From Sphingomonas citricola (lineage in GTDB: Bacteria; Pseudomonadota; Alphaproteobacteria; Sphingomonadales; Sphingomonadaceae), in assembly GCF_019429535.1 (NCBI RefSeq), contig NZ_JAHXZM010000001.1, positions 62,001 through 126,000 of the forward strand: a DNA stretch of 64,000 nucleotides, read 5' to 3'. Shown here one piece after another: positions 53,212 through 62,071 of this stretch. The stretch's first letter is position 1. Every line of letters begins with the position of its first letter. Made by a program: the position numbers and the translations under genes. The notes beneath the pieces were generated by a model. That model did not search any database and was not told where the DNA came from. It saw nothing but the letters and a program-made list of their open reading frames with translations.

Positions 53212-53913
53212 ATGCCCATCCATCGGGGGGCGGCGGGTGAACCGTCGCGCGATCGGTCACGCGCGCTTTCGTCGGCCGCAGGCACGCGCGCGGCGCGGCG
53301 GCGCAACTCGGCCGACCTGCTGCTCGACGCCGCCAGCGCGCTGATGACCGAGCGGAACTCGGTTCACATCACCTTCGCTGACATCGCCGAGCGATCGGGG
53401 CTCAATTCCGCGCTGATTCACTATCGCTTCGGCGGCAAGCCGGGGCTGTTCCGCGCCTTGCTCGAACGCGACGCGGGCGGCGTCTTCCCGCACCTCGACG
53501 AGCTGATCCGATCGGACCGCAGCGCGGCAGACAAGCTGCGGCTCCACGTGCGCGAGATCATTCGCGTCTATTGGCAGCACCCGTATATCAGCCGCCTAGT
53601 CGCGGCGATGACGATCGAGACGGGATCGGAGAGCGCGCGCTTCATTGCCGAGCGCTTCACCCGCCCGATCGCCGACGCGCACGCCGCGATCCTCGCGCAG
53701 GGCGAGGCGGAGGGGCATTTCCGCCGCGTCGACCCGATGCTGTTTTATTTCACGCTGTTCGGGGCGTGCGAGCATCTCTTCAGCGCGCGGCATTCGCTGT
53801 GCTGGGCCTTCGGCGTCGGCGAGATCGACGAGGCGCTCAGTCGCCGCTACGCCGACCATGTCGCATCGACGCTGCTCGACGGCATCGTCGTGCGCGCGTG
53901 CGGGAACGCGTGA
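53212..53913 (+). CDS. TetR family transcriptional regulator
   Basis: A 233-residue regulator. A disordered Arg-rich first 30 residues is followed by the TetR DNA-binding helix-turn-helix (ITFADIAERSGLNSALIHYRFGGKPGLFRALLERD) and an all-helical ligand domain. It follows mmsB by about 110 bases and could regulate that gene set or the porin and aldehyde dehydrogenase genes that follow on the other strand. The ligand is unknown. It converges with the porin gene. Confidence 0.9.
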   Translation: MPIHRGAAGEPSRDRSRALSSAAGTRAARRRNSADLLLDAASALMTERNSVHITFADIAERSGLNSALIHYRFGGKPGLFRALLERDAGGVFPHLDELIRSDRSAADKLRLHVREIIRVYWQHPYISRLVAAMTIETGSESARFIAERFTRPIADAHAAILAQGEAEGHFRRVDPMLFYFTLFGACEHLFSARHSLCWAFGVGEIDEALSRRYADHVASTLLDGIVVRACGNA

Positions 53914-53917
53914 CGCG

Positions 53918-55129
53918 TCACAGCGCCCATTCGGCGGTGAGCCACAGCTTGCGCGTATCGGTCGCGAACCGATCGGCGACATAGTCCGCGTACCGCGCCG
54001 ACCAGGTGACCCCGCGCACCGTCGCGCTCGCCAGCAGGTTGAGTTCATCGCCGTAGCTGCGCGTACGCCGGTCGCTGTCGTAATGGTGGACGAACGCGGA
54101 CAGCTCGACCCCGCGCACGCGACCCAGTTCGGGCCAGCGCGCGCTCAGGCCGGCGTAGACGTCGCGCACGCCGTCGGGCGGCGTCGTCGTGAACTTGTCG
54201 GCCCAGCCCTGAAAACCGAACACCGAACCATAAGGGGTCTGCACGCTCGTTAGCGCGCGGCCGTCGTCGGCGCCGAGCAGTTCGTAGCCGATCGTCGCGG
54301 CCACCGCCTTGCGCGACAGCTTCGCCTCGCCAAGCCAATAGTTCGCGGCATAATCATTAGGGTTGCGCGCGTAATCGCTCTGCCGCGCGTAACTGAGCGT
54401 ATAGTCGACCGCGTACGCACCGCCGAGCGGACGCTTCCCCGCCAGCCGCACGCCATAGGTCTGGCTCGACAGCTGATAACCCTGGTATGCCGCCTCGTCT
54501 GCATCGATCAGATACGCGAACCCCGTCAGCGTCCCGATCGGCGAGGCGTAGCCGAGCAGCGCGAACACGTCGTTCCCCCCGATCGAGCGCGGGCGTGCGC
54601 CACGCCCGTCGATGCCGTTCACCGTCCGGACGTTCCACGCGTAGCTGACGTCGATCGTCAGTTTCGGCGCGAGCGTCGCCTGCGCGCGTGCCGCGTCGAA
54701 CGTTTGCGCGTTCTGTCGGAACTTCGCCGCCCCAACGAAACGCTGGTCGGCGAGGATCAGATATTGCCGCCCGACCGTCAGCGTGGCGCGGTCGGGAATC
54801 GTGTAGGCGAGTTGCGCGCGATTGAACTCGACGTTCTGCGGGTCGGCGACCGTCGGGCGGCCGCTGTCGCCCTCCAGACCGTCATAGTAATGGGTGCCGA
54901 TCGCGAGCGTTCCCTCGCTCTCGATCAGCGCCGACAGGCGATCGGCGGTCGCCTGAACCCCGGCGCGCGCGCGCAGCGTCACCGCGTCGGAACGCCGCGG
55001 CAGGCCGTCCTGGTCGACACCCTCGTACCGCAGCCGCGCCTCCGCGAGCGGGGTGAGCGCGAGGTCCTTCGCGGCGGCGGCACTCACGCACGTCGACGCG
55101 GCGAGCGCAGCCAACCAGAAACGTTGCAT
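53918..55129 (-). CDS. outer-membrane porin-like protein of the alginate-export type
   Basis: A 403-residue protein. The signal peptide (FWLAALAASTCVSAAAA) is followed by repeats with alternating aromatic and polar residues typical of a beta-barrel: RLRYEGVDQDGLPRRSDAV, LTVGRQYLILADQRFVGA, then strands to LWLTAEWAL. The layout matches the alginate_exp/OprO-like porin family. A specific substrate is not evident. The start ATG gives the signal peptide MQRFWLAALAA. Near the downstream aldehyde dehydrogenase, but not overlapping. Confidence 0.85.
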   Translation of the reverse strand: MQRFWLAALAASTCVSAAAAKDLALTPLAEARLRYEGVDQDGLPRRSDAVTLRARAGVQATADRLSALIESEGTLAIGTHYYDGLEGDSGRPTVADPQNVEFNRAQLAYTIPDRATLTVGRQYLILADQRFVGAAKFRQNAQTFDAARAQATLAPKLTIDVSYAWNVRTVNGIDGRGARPRSIGGNDVFALLGYASPIGTLTGFAYLIDADEAAYQGYQLSSQTYGVRLAGKRPLGGAYAVDYTLSYARQSDYARNPNDYAANYWLGEAKLSRKAVAATIGYELLGADDGRALTSVQTPYGSVFGFQGWADKFTTTPPDGVRDVYAGLSARWPELGRVRGVELSAFVHHYDSDRRTRSYGDELNLLASATVRGVTWSARYADYVADRFATDTRKLWLTAEWAL

Positions 55130-55164
55130 GATCACCCCCTTCGCCCGGTGGTGTCCATGCGACA

Positions 55165-55192
55165 GGCGCGGGCCCGCGTGCAAGCCCGCGCC
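55165..55192 (-). terminator. hairpin between the aldehyde dehydrogenase and porin genes
   Basis: A perfect 9-bp stem GGCGCGGGC / GCCCGCGCC around a ten-base loop, starting about 10 bases beyond the aldehyde dehydrogenase stop on the minus strand. There is no T run after it, so it is only a weak terminator candidate, or it may act as an mRNA end structure. Confidence 0.35.
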
Positions 55193-55202
55193 GCGCGCGT
55201 GC

Positions 55203-56627
55203 TCAGGCGGGTGCGCCGACCACCGTCTTCACTTCCATGAAATCGGTCAGGCCGTATCTGCCGTTCTCGCGCCCGTTGCCTGATTGCTTGTAGCCGCCGA
55301 ACGGCGCGGCGATGTCGGGCGACCAGCTGTTGATCGTCACCAGCCCGGCGCGCAGCTTCGCGGCGACCTTCGCCGCCTCGGCCGGATCGCCCGAGATCGT
55401 CGCCGACAGCCCGTATTCGGTGTCGTTGGCGATCCGCACGCCCTCGTCGATCGCGTCATAGGTCGTGATCGTCGCCACGGGTCCGAACGTTTCCTCGCGC
55501 GCGATGCGCATGTCGGGCGTCACGTCGGTGAACAGCGTCGGCTGGATGTAGAAGCCCGAATTGCGCCCGTCGGGCCGCCCTGGACCGCCGGTGACAAGCG
55601 TCGCGCCCTCGTCGATCGCCGACTGGATCAGCCCCTGGATCTTCTCATATTGCGCCTTGTTGACGACGGGTCCGATGTGCTGGCCTTCCTCCAGCGGGTT
55701 ACCGACCTTGGTCTGTTCCATCATCGATTTGACGATCGCGGTCGCCTCTGCGACCTGGCTCTGATGGACGAGCAGGCGCGTCGGCGCGATGCAGCTCTGG
55801 CCCGAGTTCGCGAGCACGCCCGCGACCGTCGGGGGCAGCACCTTGCCCAGGTCCGCGCCCTCCAGCACCAGATTGGCGGCCTTTCCGCCCAGTTCCTGAT
55901 GCACGCGCTTGACCGTCGCCGCCGCCGCCTGCGCGACCGCGATGCCGGCGCGGGTCGATCCGGTGAAGCTCACCATGTCGACGCCGCGGTGCGCGCTCAG
56001 CGCGGAACCAACGCCCGGACCATCGCCGTTGACGAGGTTGAACACACCCGCGGGCACACCCGCCGCGTCCATGATCTCGGCCAGGATCACCGCGCAGCTC
56101 GGCGCCTCCTCGCTGGGCTTCAGGATCATCGTGTCGCCCGCGGCGAGCGCTGGCGCGACCTTCGCGCAGATCTGGTTGAGCGGCCAGTTCCACGGCGTGA
56201 TCATCGCGACGACGCCCAGCGGTTCGTGGACGACCTTCGCCTTGCCGATCACCTCCTCGAACGCGAATTCGTCGAGCGCCTTCAGCGTCGCGGCGAAATG
56301 CGCGAGGCCGGTCGGCGCCTGTGCCGCCATCGCCAGCCCCATCGGCGCGCCCATCTCCTGCGCCATCGACCGCGCGAGATCGGGGATCCGCTTCTTGTAT
56401 TCGCCCAGGATGCGCGTCAGCACCGCCTTGCGCTCGTCGACGCTCGTCTGCGACCACGTCTCGAACGCGGTGCGCGCGGCCTCGACCGCGCGGTCGACGT
56501 CGGCGGGGGTGCCGAGCGTGATCTTGGTGCACGGCTGCTCGGTCGCGGGGTCGATCACCTGATAGACCGTGCCGCCGTCGCTCTCGACCCACGCGCCGTT
56601 GATGTAGTGTTTGAGGTAGCTCTGCAT
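55203..56627 (-). CDS. NAD(P)-dependent aldehyde dehydrogenase
   Basis: A 474-residue ALDH. Diagnostic motifs: MITPWNWPLNQI, VNGDGPGVGSAL, the Glu in QELGGKAANLVLEG, and the nucleophile Cys in LANSGQSCIAPTRL. It oxidises an aldehyde to an acid; the substrate is not fixed by sequence. The start giving MQSYLKHYINGAWVESDGGT is the family start. The gene is upstream of the porin gene on the same strand. Confidence 0.94.
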   Translation of the reverse strand: MQSYLKHYINGAWVESDGGTVYQVIDPATEQPCTKITLGTPADVDRAVEAARTAFETWSQTSVDERKAVLTRILGEYKKRIPDLARSMAQEMGAPMGLAMAAQAPTGLAHFAATLKALDEFAFEEVIGKAKVVHEPLGVVAMITPWNWPLNQICAKVAPALAAGDTMILKPSEEAPSCAVILAEIMDAAGVPAGVFNLVNGDGPGVGSALSAHRGVDMVSFTGSTRAGIAVAQAAAATVKRVHQELGGKAANLVLEGADLGKVLPPTVAGVLANSGQSCIAPTRLLVHQSQVAEATAIVKSMMEQTKVGNPLEEGQHIGPVVNKAQYEKIQGLIQSAIDEGATLVTGGPGRPDGRNSGFYIQPTLFTDVTPDMRIAREETFGPVATITTYDAIDEGVRIANDTEYGLSATISGDPAEAAKVAAKLRAGLVTINSWSPDIAAPFGGYKQSGNGRENGRYGLTDFMEVKTVVGAPA

Positions 56628-56855
56628 CACGCTCTCCACCGCCCTTGTCTGCCGGGATAACAAAAGTGATGGCGCGCACGCAGGCCGGTTGCAAGGCGAA
56701 ACGTGATCGGCCGACGCAGCGCCCGGACGTACCGCTCTGGCACGCTTTGGCACCCGCCCGCCCGCCGTGCATCGCCTGACCGAACGTTAACCCTCTTTGC
56801 GGGTGGCGTCGGCCTTCCGCGCGTGCGCAAGGCAGGGAACGTCAAGGAGTCACGC

Positions 56856-57791
56856 ATGCGCCAGTTCCTGCCCTTCGTCGCCCTCGCGTCCGCGCTCGCG
56901 GTTCCCGCCGCCGCGCAAGGGACCGGCCCGTACACGATCGCCGAGACCGGCCAGTCGTTCGCCAAGCTCGACGACGCACTGATGGCGGTGCGCGGGCGCG
57001 ACGTGACCGTGCTGATCGCGCCGGGGACGTATCACGACTGCGCGGTGCAGCAGGCGGGGCATGTCACCTTCAAGGCGCAGCAACCCGGCTCGGTGATCTT
57101 CGACGGCACCACCTGCGAGGGCAAGGCGGCGCTCGTGCTGCGCGGCGAAGGCTCGACCGTCGACGGCATCGTGTTCCGCGGGATGCGCGTCGAGGACGGC
57201 AACGGTGCGGGCATCCGCATCGAACTGGGTGACCTGACCGTCACCAACTCAATGTTCCTCGACAGCCAGGAAGGCATCCTGGGCGCGACCGACCAGCCGA
57301 CGCGCATCCGCATCGATCACTCGACCTTTGCCGGGCTCGGCCAGTGCGACGAGACGCCCGACTGCGCGCACTCGGTCTATCTTGCGACGCACGGCAGCGT
57401 CACGATCACCAATTCGCGGTTCGAGCGCGGTCGCGGTGGGCATTACGTCAAGATCCGCGCGCCGCGCGTCGCGATCACCAACAACAGCTTCGACGACACG
57501 CAGGGCCGCAAGACCAACTACGCGATCGACCTGCCCGAGGGCGGGACCGGGCGGATCGCCGACAACGTCTTCGTGCAGGGCACGCACAAGGAGAACTGGA
57601 CGGGCTTCATCGTCGTCGCGGCGGAAGCGCACAAATTCTCGGCGGCGGGCCTGCAGGTCGAGGGCAACACCGCCTCGCTCGCCCCCGGACAGGACAAGCA
57701 CCCCGCCTTCGTCGCCAATGCGAGCGGCGACCGGATGGCGATCGGGCAGAACCGGCTGGGCGCGGGGATCAAGCCGTACGAGACGCGCTGA
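56856..57791 (+). CDS. right-handed parallel beta-helix repeat protein, secreted
   Basis: A 311-residue protein with a signal peptide (FLPFVALASALAVPAAAQ) and a series of beta-helix rungs: GVFRGMR-type GIVFRGMRVEDGNGAGIRI, LTVTNSMFLDSQEGIL, VTITNSRFERGRGGHYVKI, VAITNNSFDDTQGR and GRIADNVFVQG. These are typical of pectate-lyase-like or Par_beta_helix folds, which may bind or cleave polysaccharides. Catalytic residues are not obvious. AAGGAG lies six bases before the ATG. Confidence 0.85.
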   Translation: MRQFLPFVALASALAVPAAAQGTGPYTIAETGQSFAKLDDALMAVRGRDVTVLIAPGTYHDCAVQQAGHVTFKAQQPGSVIFDGTTCEGKAALVLRGEGSTVDGIVFRGMRVEDGNGAGIRIELGDLTVTNSMFLDSQEGILGATDQPTRIRIDHSTFAGLGQCDETPDCAHSVYLATHGSVTITNSRFERGRGGHYVKIRAPRVAITNNSFDDTQGRKTNYAIDLPEGGTGRIADNVFVQGTHKENWTGFIVVAAEAHKFSAAGLQVEGNTASLAPGQDKHPAFVANASGDRMAIGQNRLGAGIKPYETR

Positions 57792-57847
57792 CGCACAAAC
57801 GTTTCGCTTCCATCGCGCCCGCGGTCGCGGCTAGTGCAAACCGCATC

Positions 57848-59380
57848 ATGATCAAGCACGCGCTTTCCGTCACCCGCGAGGGTGATTTCGCCCAATGGTA
57901 CCAGACCGTGATCAGCGAGGCCGACCTCGCCGAGGAATCGGGCGTGCGCGGGTGCATGGTGATCCGCCCGTGGGGCTACGGCATCTGGGAGCGGATGCAG
58001 CGCCTGCTCGACGACGCGATCAAGGCGACGGGGCATGAGAATTGCTATTTCCCGCTGTTCATCCCGCTCTCCTATTTCGAGAAGGAAGCGGAGCACGTCG
58101 AGGGCTTCGCGAAAGAGATGGCGGTCGTCACGCACCATCGGCTGGTCGCTGACGGCAAGGGCGGGCTCGTCCCCGATCCCGCCGCCAAGCTCGAGGAGCC
58201 GCTGGTGGTGCGCCCGACCAGCGAGACGGTGATCGGTGCGGCCTTCTCGCGCTGGATCCAGTCGTGGCGCGACCTGCCGGTGCTGATCAACCAATGGGCC
58301 AATGTCGTACGCTGGGAGATGCGCACGCGCATGTTCCTGCGTACTGCCGAGTTCCTATGGCAGGAGGGGCATACCGCACACGCCAGCGCTGACGAGGCGC
58401 GCGAGGAGACGCTTAAGATGCTCGAGGTGTACCGCGATTTCGCCGAGAACGCGGTCGCGCTGCCAGTGATCGCGGGCGAGAAGCCCGAGAACGAGCGCTT
58501 CCCCGGCGCGGTCGCGACCTATTCGATCGAGGCGATGATGCAGGACGGCAAGGCGCTCCAGGCCGGCACCTCGCACTTCCTCGGCACCAATTTCGCCAGC
58601 GCGCAGAACATCCGCTTCCAGAATGCCGAGGGACAGCTCGAACTCGCCAACACCACGAGCTGGGGCGTGTCGACGCGAATGATCGGCGGGCTGATCATGG
58701 TGCACGGCGACGACGACGGCCTGCGCGTGCCGCCGCGCGTCGCGCCGTGGCAGGTGGTGATCGTGCCGATGCTGCGCGACAATGCGGACGACGCAGCGCT
58801 GATCGATTACTGCAAGGCGCTGCAACAGGCGCTCGGCCGTGAACACGCGCTAGGCGAACCGGTGCGCGCGCTGCTCGACCTGAAAGCGGTCAAGTCGACC
58901 AACAAGCGCTGGTCTTGGGTCAAGAAGGGCGCGCCGATCGTGATCGAGGTCGGCGGGCGCGACATGGCGGCGGGCAACGTCTCGGTGATCCGCCGCGACC
59001 GCCTCTACCGCGCCGACGGCAAGCTCGACAGCGTCGGCATCGCGAAGGACGATTTCGTTGGCAACGTCGGCGCGATGCTCGCCGACATCCAGCAGTCGCT
59101 GTTTGACGAGGCCGACGCGCGGCTGAAGGCGAACATCACCCCCGCCGACGACTGGTCGCAGGTCGAGGCGCACTTCGCCGAGGGCAACAAGGCGCCCGGC
59201 TGGCTCGACGTCCGCTGGTCGCGCCCGACCGGCGACGCGCTCGACAAGGTGGTGGAACGCTTGAAGGCATTGAAGCTCACGCTGCGCAACGCGCCGATGG
59301 GGCAGACGCATCCCGAAGGGCAGTGCATCTTCACCGGTGAGCCGTGCGTCGAGCGCGTCTTGGTCGGCCGCGCATATTGA
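57848..59380 (+). CDS. proS: prolyl-tRNA synthetase, archaeal/eukaryal-type (ProS type 3)
   Basis: A 510-residue class II synthetase. Class II motifs are visible: VRPTSETVIGAAFSRWIQ (motif 2 region), RTRMFLRTAEFLWQEGHTAHA, and the anticodon domain TLRNAPMGQTHPEG-type end, finishing CVERVLVGRAY. The N-terminus (REGDFAQWYQTVISEADLAEES) and the C-terminal Tyr are features of the archaeal/eukaryal type, not the roughly 440-residue bacterial type without editing insertion. The ATG at 57848 gives the usual start. Charges tRNA-Pro. Confidence 0.93.
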   Translation: MIKHALSVTREGDFAQWYQTVISEADLAEESGVRGCMVIRPWGYGIWERMQRLLDDAIKATGHENCYFPLFIPLSYFEKEAEHVEGFAKEMAVVTHHRLVADGKGGLVPDPAAKLEEPLVVRPTSETVIGAAFSRWIQSWRDLPVLINQWANVVRWEMRTRMFLRTAEFLWQEGHTAHASADEAREETLKMLEVYRDFAENAVALPVIAGEKPENERFPGAVATYSIEAMMQDGKALQAGTSHFLGTNFASAQNIRFQNAEGQLELANTTSWGVSTRMIGGLIMVHGDDDGLRVPPRVAPWQVVIVPMLRDNADDAALIDYCKALQQALGREHALGEPVRALLDLKAVKSTNKRWSWVKKGAPIVIEVGGRDMAAGNVSVIRRDRLYRADGKLDSVGIAKDDFVGNVGAMLADIQQSLFDEADARLKANITPADDWSQVEAHFAEGNKAPGWLDVRWSRPTGDALDKVVERLKALKLTLRNAPMGQTHPEGQCIFTGEPCVERVLVGRAY

Positions 59381-59485
59381 GCGCGGCCGGTCGGCCGGCG
59401 TTCGTCGGGTCGGACGGATCATTGATTATCGTGTGCGCCCGCGCGCGCAGGTGACGCGGGCGGGCGCAGCGCCTATCTCTTGGGC

Positions 59486-61726
59486 GTGCCAAGAAAACCA
59501 CAAAAGGGCGGCCTGCCGACCCGCGAGCAGATTCTCAACTTCATTACGCGATCGGCGCAGCCCGCGGGCAAGCGCGAGATCGCGCGTGCCTTCGCGCTCT
59601 CCGCGCAGGAGAAGATCGGGCTCAAGGCGCTGCTCAAGGACATGGCGGACGAGGGGCTGATCGATTCAGCCCCCGGCCGCGCCTTCCACAAGATGGGCGG
59701 TGTGCCCAAGGTGACGGTGCTGCGCGTCACCGACGTCGACGATGGCGGCAATGTCTGGGCCGCACCCGAGAAATGGGACAGCGAGGCGCCCTTGCCGCGC
59801 ATCCGCGTGCGCGAGCAGAAGCGCGGCGCGCTCGGCATCGGCGAGCGTATCCTCGCGCGGACGGAGGAGACGGGCAGCGGAATCACCGCGCACCCCATGA
59901 AGGTGCTCAAACCCACCTCGGAGCAGGTCATCGGCGTGCTGCGCGGTGAAGGAGACCGCCTATGGCTACAGGGCACCGACAAGAAGGAACGCCGCGAATA
60001 TGCGGTGTCGGACGCGGGCGGGGCCGAGGCGGGTGAGCTGGTCACCGCCGAGCTCGCCGGGCGCCCACCGCGCGTCACCGCGCGCGTCGTGCAGCGGCTG
60101 GGCGACCCGTTCGCGCCGCGCAGCTTCTCGCTGATCGCGATTGCCAAGCACGGGATCCCCGCTGTGTTCGCGCGCGAGGCGCTCGACGAGGCGGAGCGCG
60201 TTGCGCGGCAGCCCCTGGGAGAGGACCGCGAGGATTTGACGCACCTGCCGATCGTCGCGATCGATCCCGCCGACGCGCGCGATCACGACGACGCGGTCTG
60301 GGCAACCCCCGACGACGATCCCGAGAACGCGGGCGGATGGCGGGCGATCGTCGCGATCGCCGACGTCAGCTTCTACGTCCGTCCGGGCTCCGCGATCGAC
60401 CGCGAGGCACGCGCGCGCGGCAACTCGGTCTACTTCCCCGACCGCGTCGTGCCGATGCTGCCCGAAATCCTGTCGGCGGACGTCTGCTCGTTGAAGGAAG
60501 GGGAGGACCGCGCCGCGCTCGCCTGCCATCTGCAGGTGACCAAGGCGGGCGCGCTGAAATCATGGCGCTTCACCCGCGCGACCGTCCGGCTCGCCGCCAA
60601 CATCGCCTACGAGGATGCGCAGGCGACGATCGACGCCGGCGAGGGCACGCAGATCGATGCGCTCCGCCCGCTATGGGATTGCTGGCGCGCGCTGGCCGCG
60701 GCGCGCGACAAGCGTGAGCCGCTCGACCTCGATCTTCCCGAACGCCGCGTCGTACTCGACGCGAACGGCCGCATCATGTCGGTCGCCGCGCGCGAGCGGT
60801 TGGACGCGCACCGCCTGATCGAGGATTACATGATCGCGGCGAACGTCGCGGCGGCAAAGGCGCTCGAGGCCAAGAAGGCGCCGGTCATGTACCGCGTCCA
60901 CGAACCGCCCGCGCACGAGAAGCTGGTGGCGCTCAAGGATTATCTCGACACCTTCGGCGTGCCATTCGCGATGGGGCAGGTGATCAAGCCCGCGACATTC
61001 AACCGCATCATCGAACGCATCGGTGACGCCGATTTCCGCCCGCAGGTGATGGAGCAGGTGCTGCGCACCCAGACGCAGGCCTATTATGCTCCACTCAACC
61101 ACGGCCATTTCGGGTTGTCGCTCGGCAGCTACGGCCATTTCACCTCGCCGATCCGGCGCTACGCCGACCTGCTCGTCCACCGCGCGCTCGTCTCGGCGTA
61201 CGCACTCGGCCCCGGTGGCCTCAACGGCGACGAGAATTTCGAGCATCTGGGCGAGCAGATCAGCAAGCTCGAACGCCGCGCGATGGAGGCGGAGCGCGAC
61301 ACGATCGACCGCTACGTCGCCGCCTTTCTTGCCGAGCGCGAGGGCGAGGTGGTCGAGGTGCGGATCACCGGGGTCACCAATTTCGGCTTCTTCGCCACCG
61401 TCGACGGGATCGGCGGCGACGGATTGATGCCGGTGCGTGATCTCGGCGGCGAATATTTCCGCTTCGACGAGGGCGCACGCACGTTGACGGGCGAGCAGAG
61501 CGGCGAGCAATACGCGCTCGGCCAGCGGCTCGAACTGCGGCTCGCGGAAGCGAACCCGGTCTCGGGCGCGCTGCGCTTCGAGCTGCCCAAAGGCCGCTTC
61601 GCACCACCTTCCGCCTCGCGTCACCGCGGCGGCGGGGGTAAGGAGCGCTCGCCCAACAAGGCCGGACGCGTGCTCAAACGGCGCGGACGACCGGCGAACA
61701 TCCGCCACGACGGCAAGAAGCGATAG
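59486..61726 (+). CDS. rnr: ribonuclease R
   Basis: A 746-residue 3'-5' exoribonuclease. An N-terminal winged-helix region is followed by cold-shock domains, the RNB catalytic domain (VAIDPADARDHDDAVW with the Asp cluster, IADVSFYVRPGSAIDREA, MLPEILSADVCSL), and S1 (RITGVTNFGFFATVDGIGGDG). The C-terminus is Lys/Arg-rich (KEERSPNKAGR-type). It degrades structured RNA. GTG at 59486 (MPRKPQKGG) is chosen; a TTG two codons earlier is possible. Confidence 0.95.
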   Translation: MPRKPQKGGLPTREQILNFITRSAQPAGKREIARAFALSAQEKIGLKALLKDMADEGLIDSAPGRAFHKMGGVPKVTVLRVTDVDDGGNVWAAPEKWDSEAPLPRIRVREQKRGALGIGERILARTEETGSGITAHPMKVLKPTSEQVIGVLRGEGDRLWLQGTDKKERREYAVSDAGGAEAGELVTAELAGRPPRVTARVVQRLGDPFAPRSFSLIAIAKHGIPAVFAREALDEAERVARQPLGEDREDLTHLPIVAIDPADARDHDDAVWATPDDDPENAGGWRAIVAIADVSFYVRPGSAIDREARARGNSVYFPDRVVPMLPEILSADVCSLKEGEDRAALACHLQVTKAGALKSWRFTRATVRLAANIAYEDAQATIDAGEGTQIDALRPLWDCWRALAAARDKREPLDLDLPERRVVLDANGRIMSVAARERLDAHRLIEDYMIAANVAAAKALEAKKAPVMYRVHEPPAHEKLVALKDYLDTFGVPFAMGQVIKPATFNRIIERIGDADFRPQVMEQVLRTQTQAYYAPLNHGHFGLSLGSYGHFTSPIRRYADLLVHRALVSAYALGPGGLNGDENFEHLGEQISKLERRAMEAERDTIDRYVAAFLAEREGEVVEVRITGVTNFGFFATVDGIGGDGLMPVRDLGGEYFRFDEGARTLTGEQSGEQYALGQRLELRLAEANPVSGALRFELPKGRFAPPSASRHRGGGGKERSPNKAGRVLKRRGRPANIRHDGKKR

Positions 61727-61735
61727 GATCACCAC

Positions 61736-62038
61736 ATGGCCCGCGACCCGATGTCCGCCCTGCTCGCGCGTACGCGCGGGCGCGTCGTTGATTATTTCCT
61801 CGACGCCGGCGCGACCAAGCCTGACGCCGCGCTCCCCTACGCGCCCAAGGGCCGGCTGGAGACGCGGCTGTTCAAGCGAATGACCGATTTCGGCTTGCTG
61901 GTGGAGGTGAAGCAGGGGCGTTTCTGGCTCGACCAGGATCGCTTGTCCGATTTCCGCAAGGAATCGCTCGCGCGCGTGCTCGGCGGGATCGCGCTTGCCG
62001 GGTTCGCGGCGGCGGGCGCGATGGCCATCGGCGGATAG
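61736..62038 (+). CDS. small protein after rnr with a C-terminal membrane helix
   Basis: A 100-residue protein. The first 75 residues are soluble and charged (RDPMSALLARTRGRVVDYFL, FKRMTDFGLLVEVKQGRFWLDQDRLSDFRK) and look like a small winged-helix fold; the last 25 form a membrane helix (VLGGIALAGFAAAGAMAIGG). It begins nine bases after the rnr stop and probably shares its transcript. I do not recognise it. Small proteins of this kind could be membrane-tethered nucleic acid binders, but this is only inferred. Confidence 0.72.
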   Translation: MARDPMSALLARTRGRVVDYFLDAGATKPDAALPYAPKGRLETRLFKRMTDFGLLVEVKQGRFWLDQDRLSDFRKESLARVLGGIALAGFAAAGAMAIGG

Positions 62039-62071
62039 GGGCGGGCGGCGCGCTCGGCCACCCGCTCGCGC

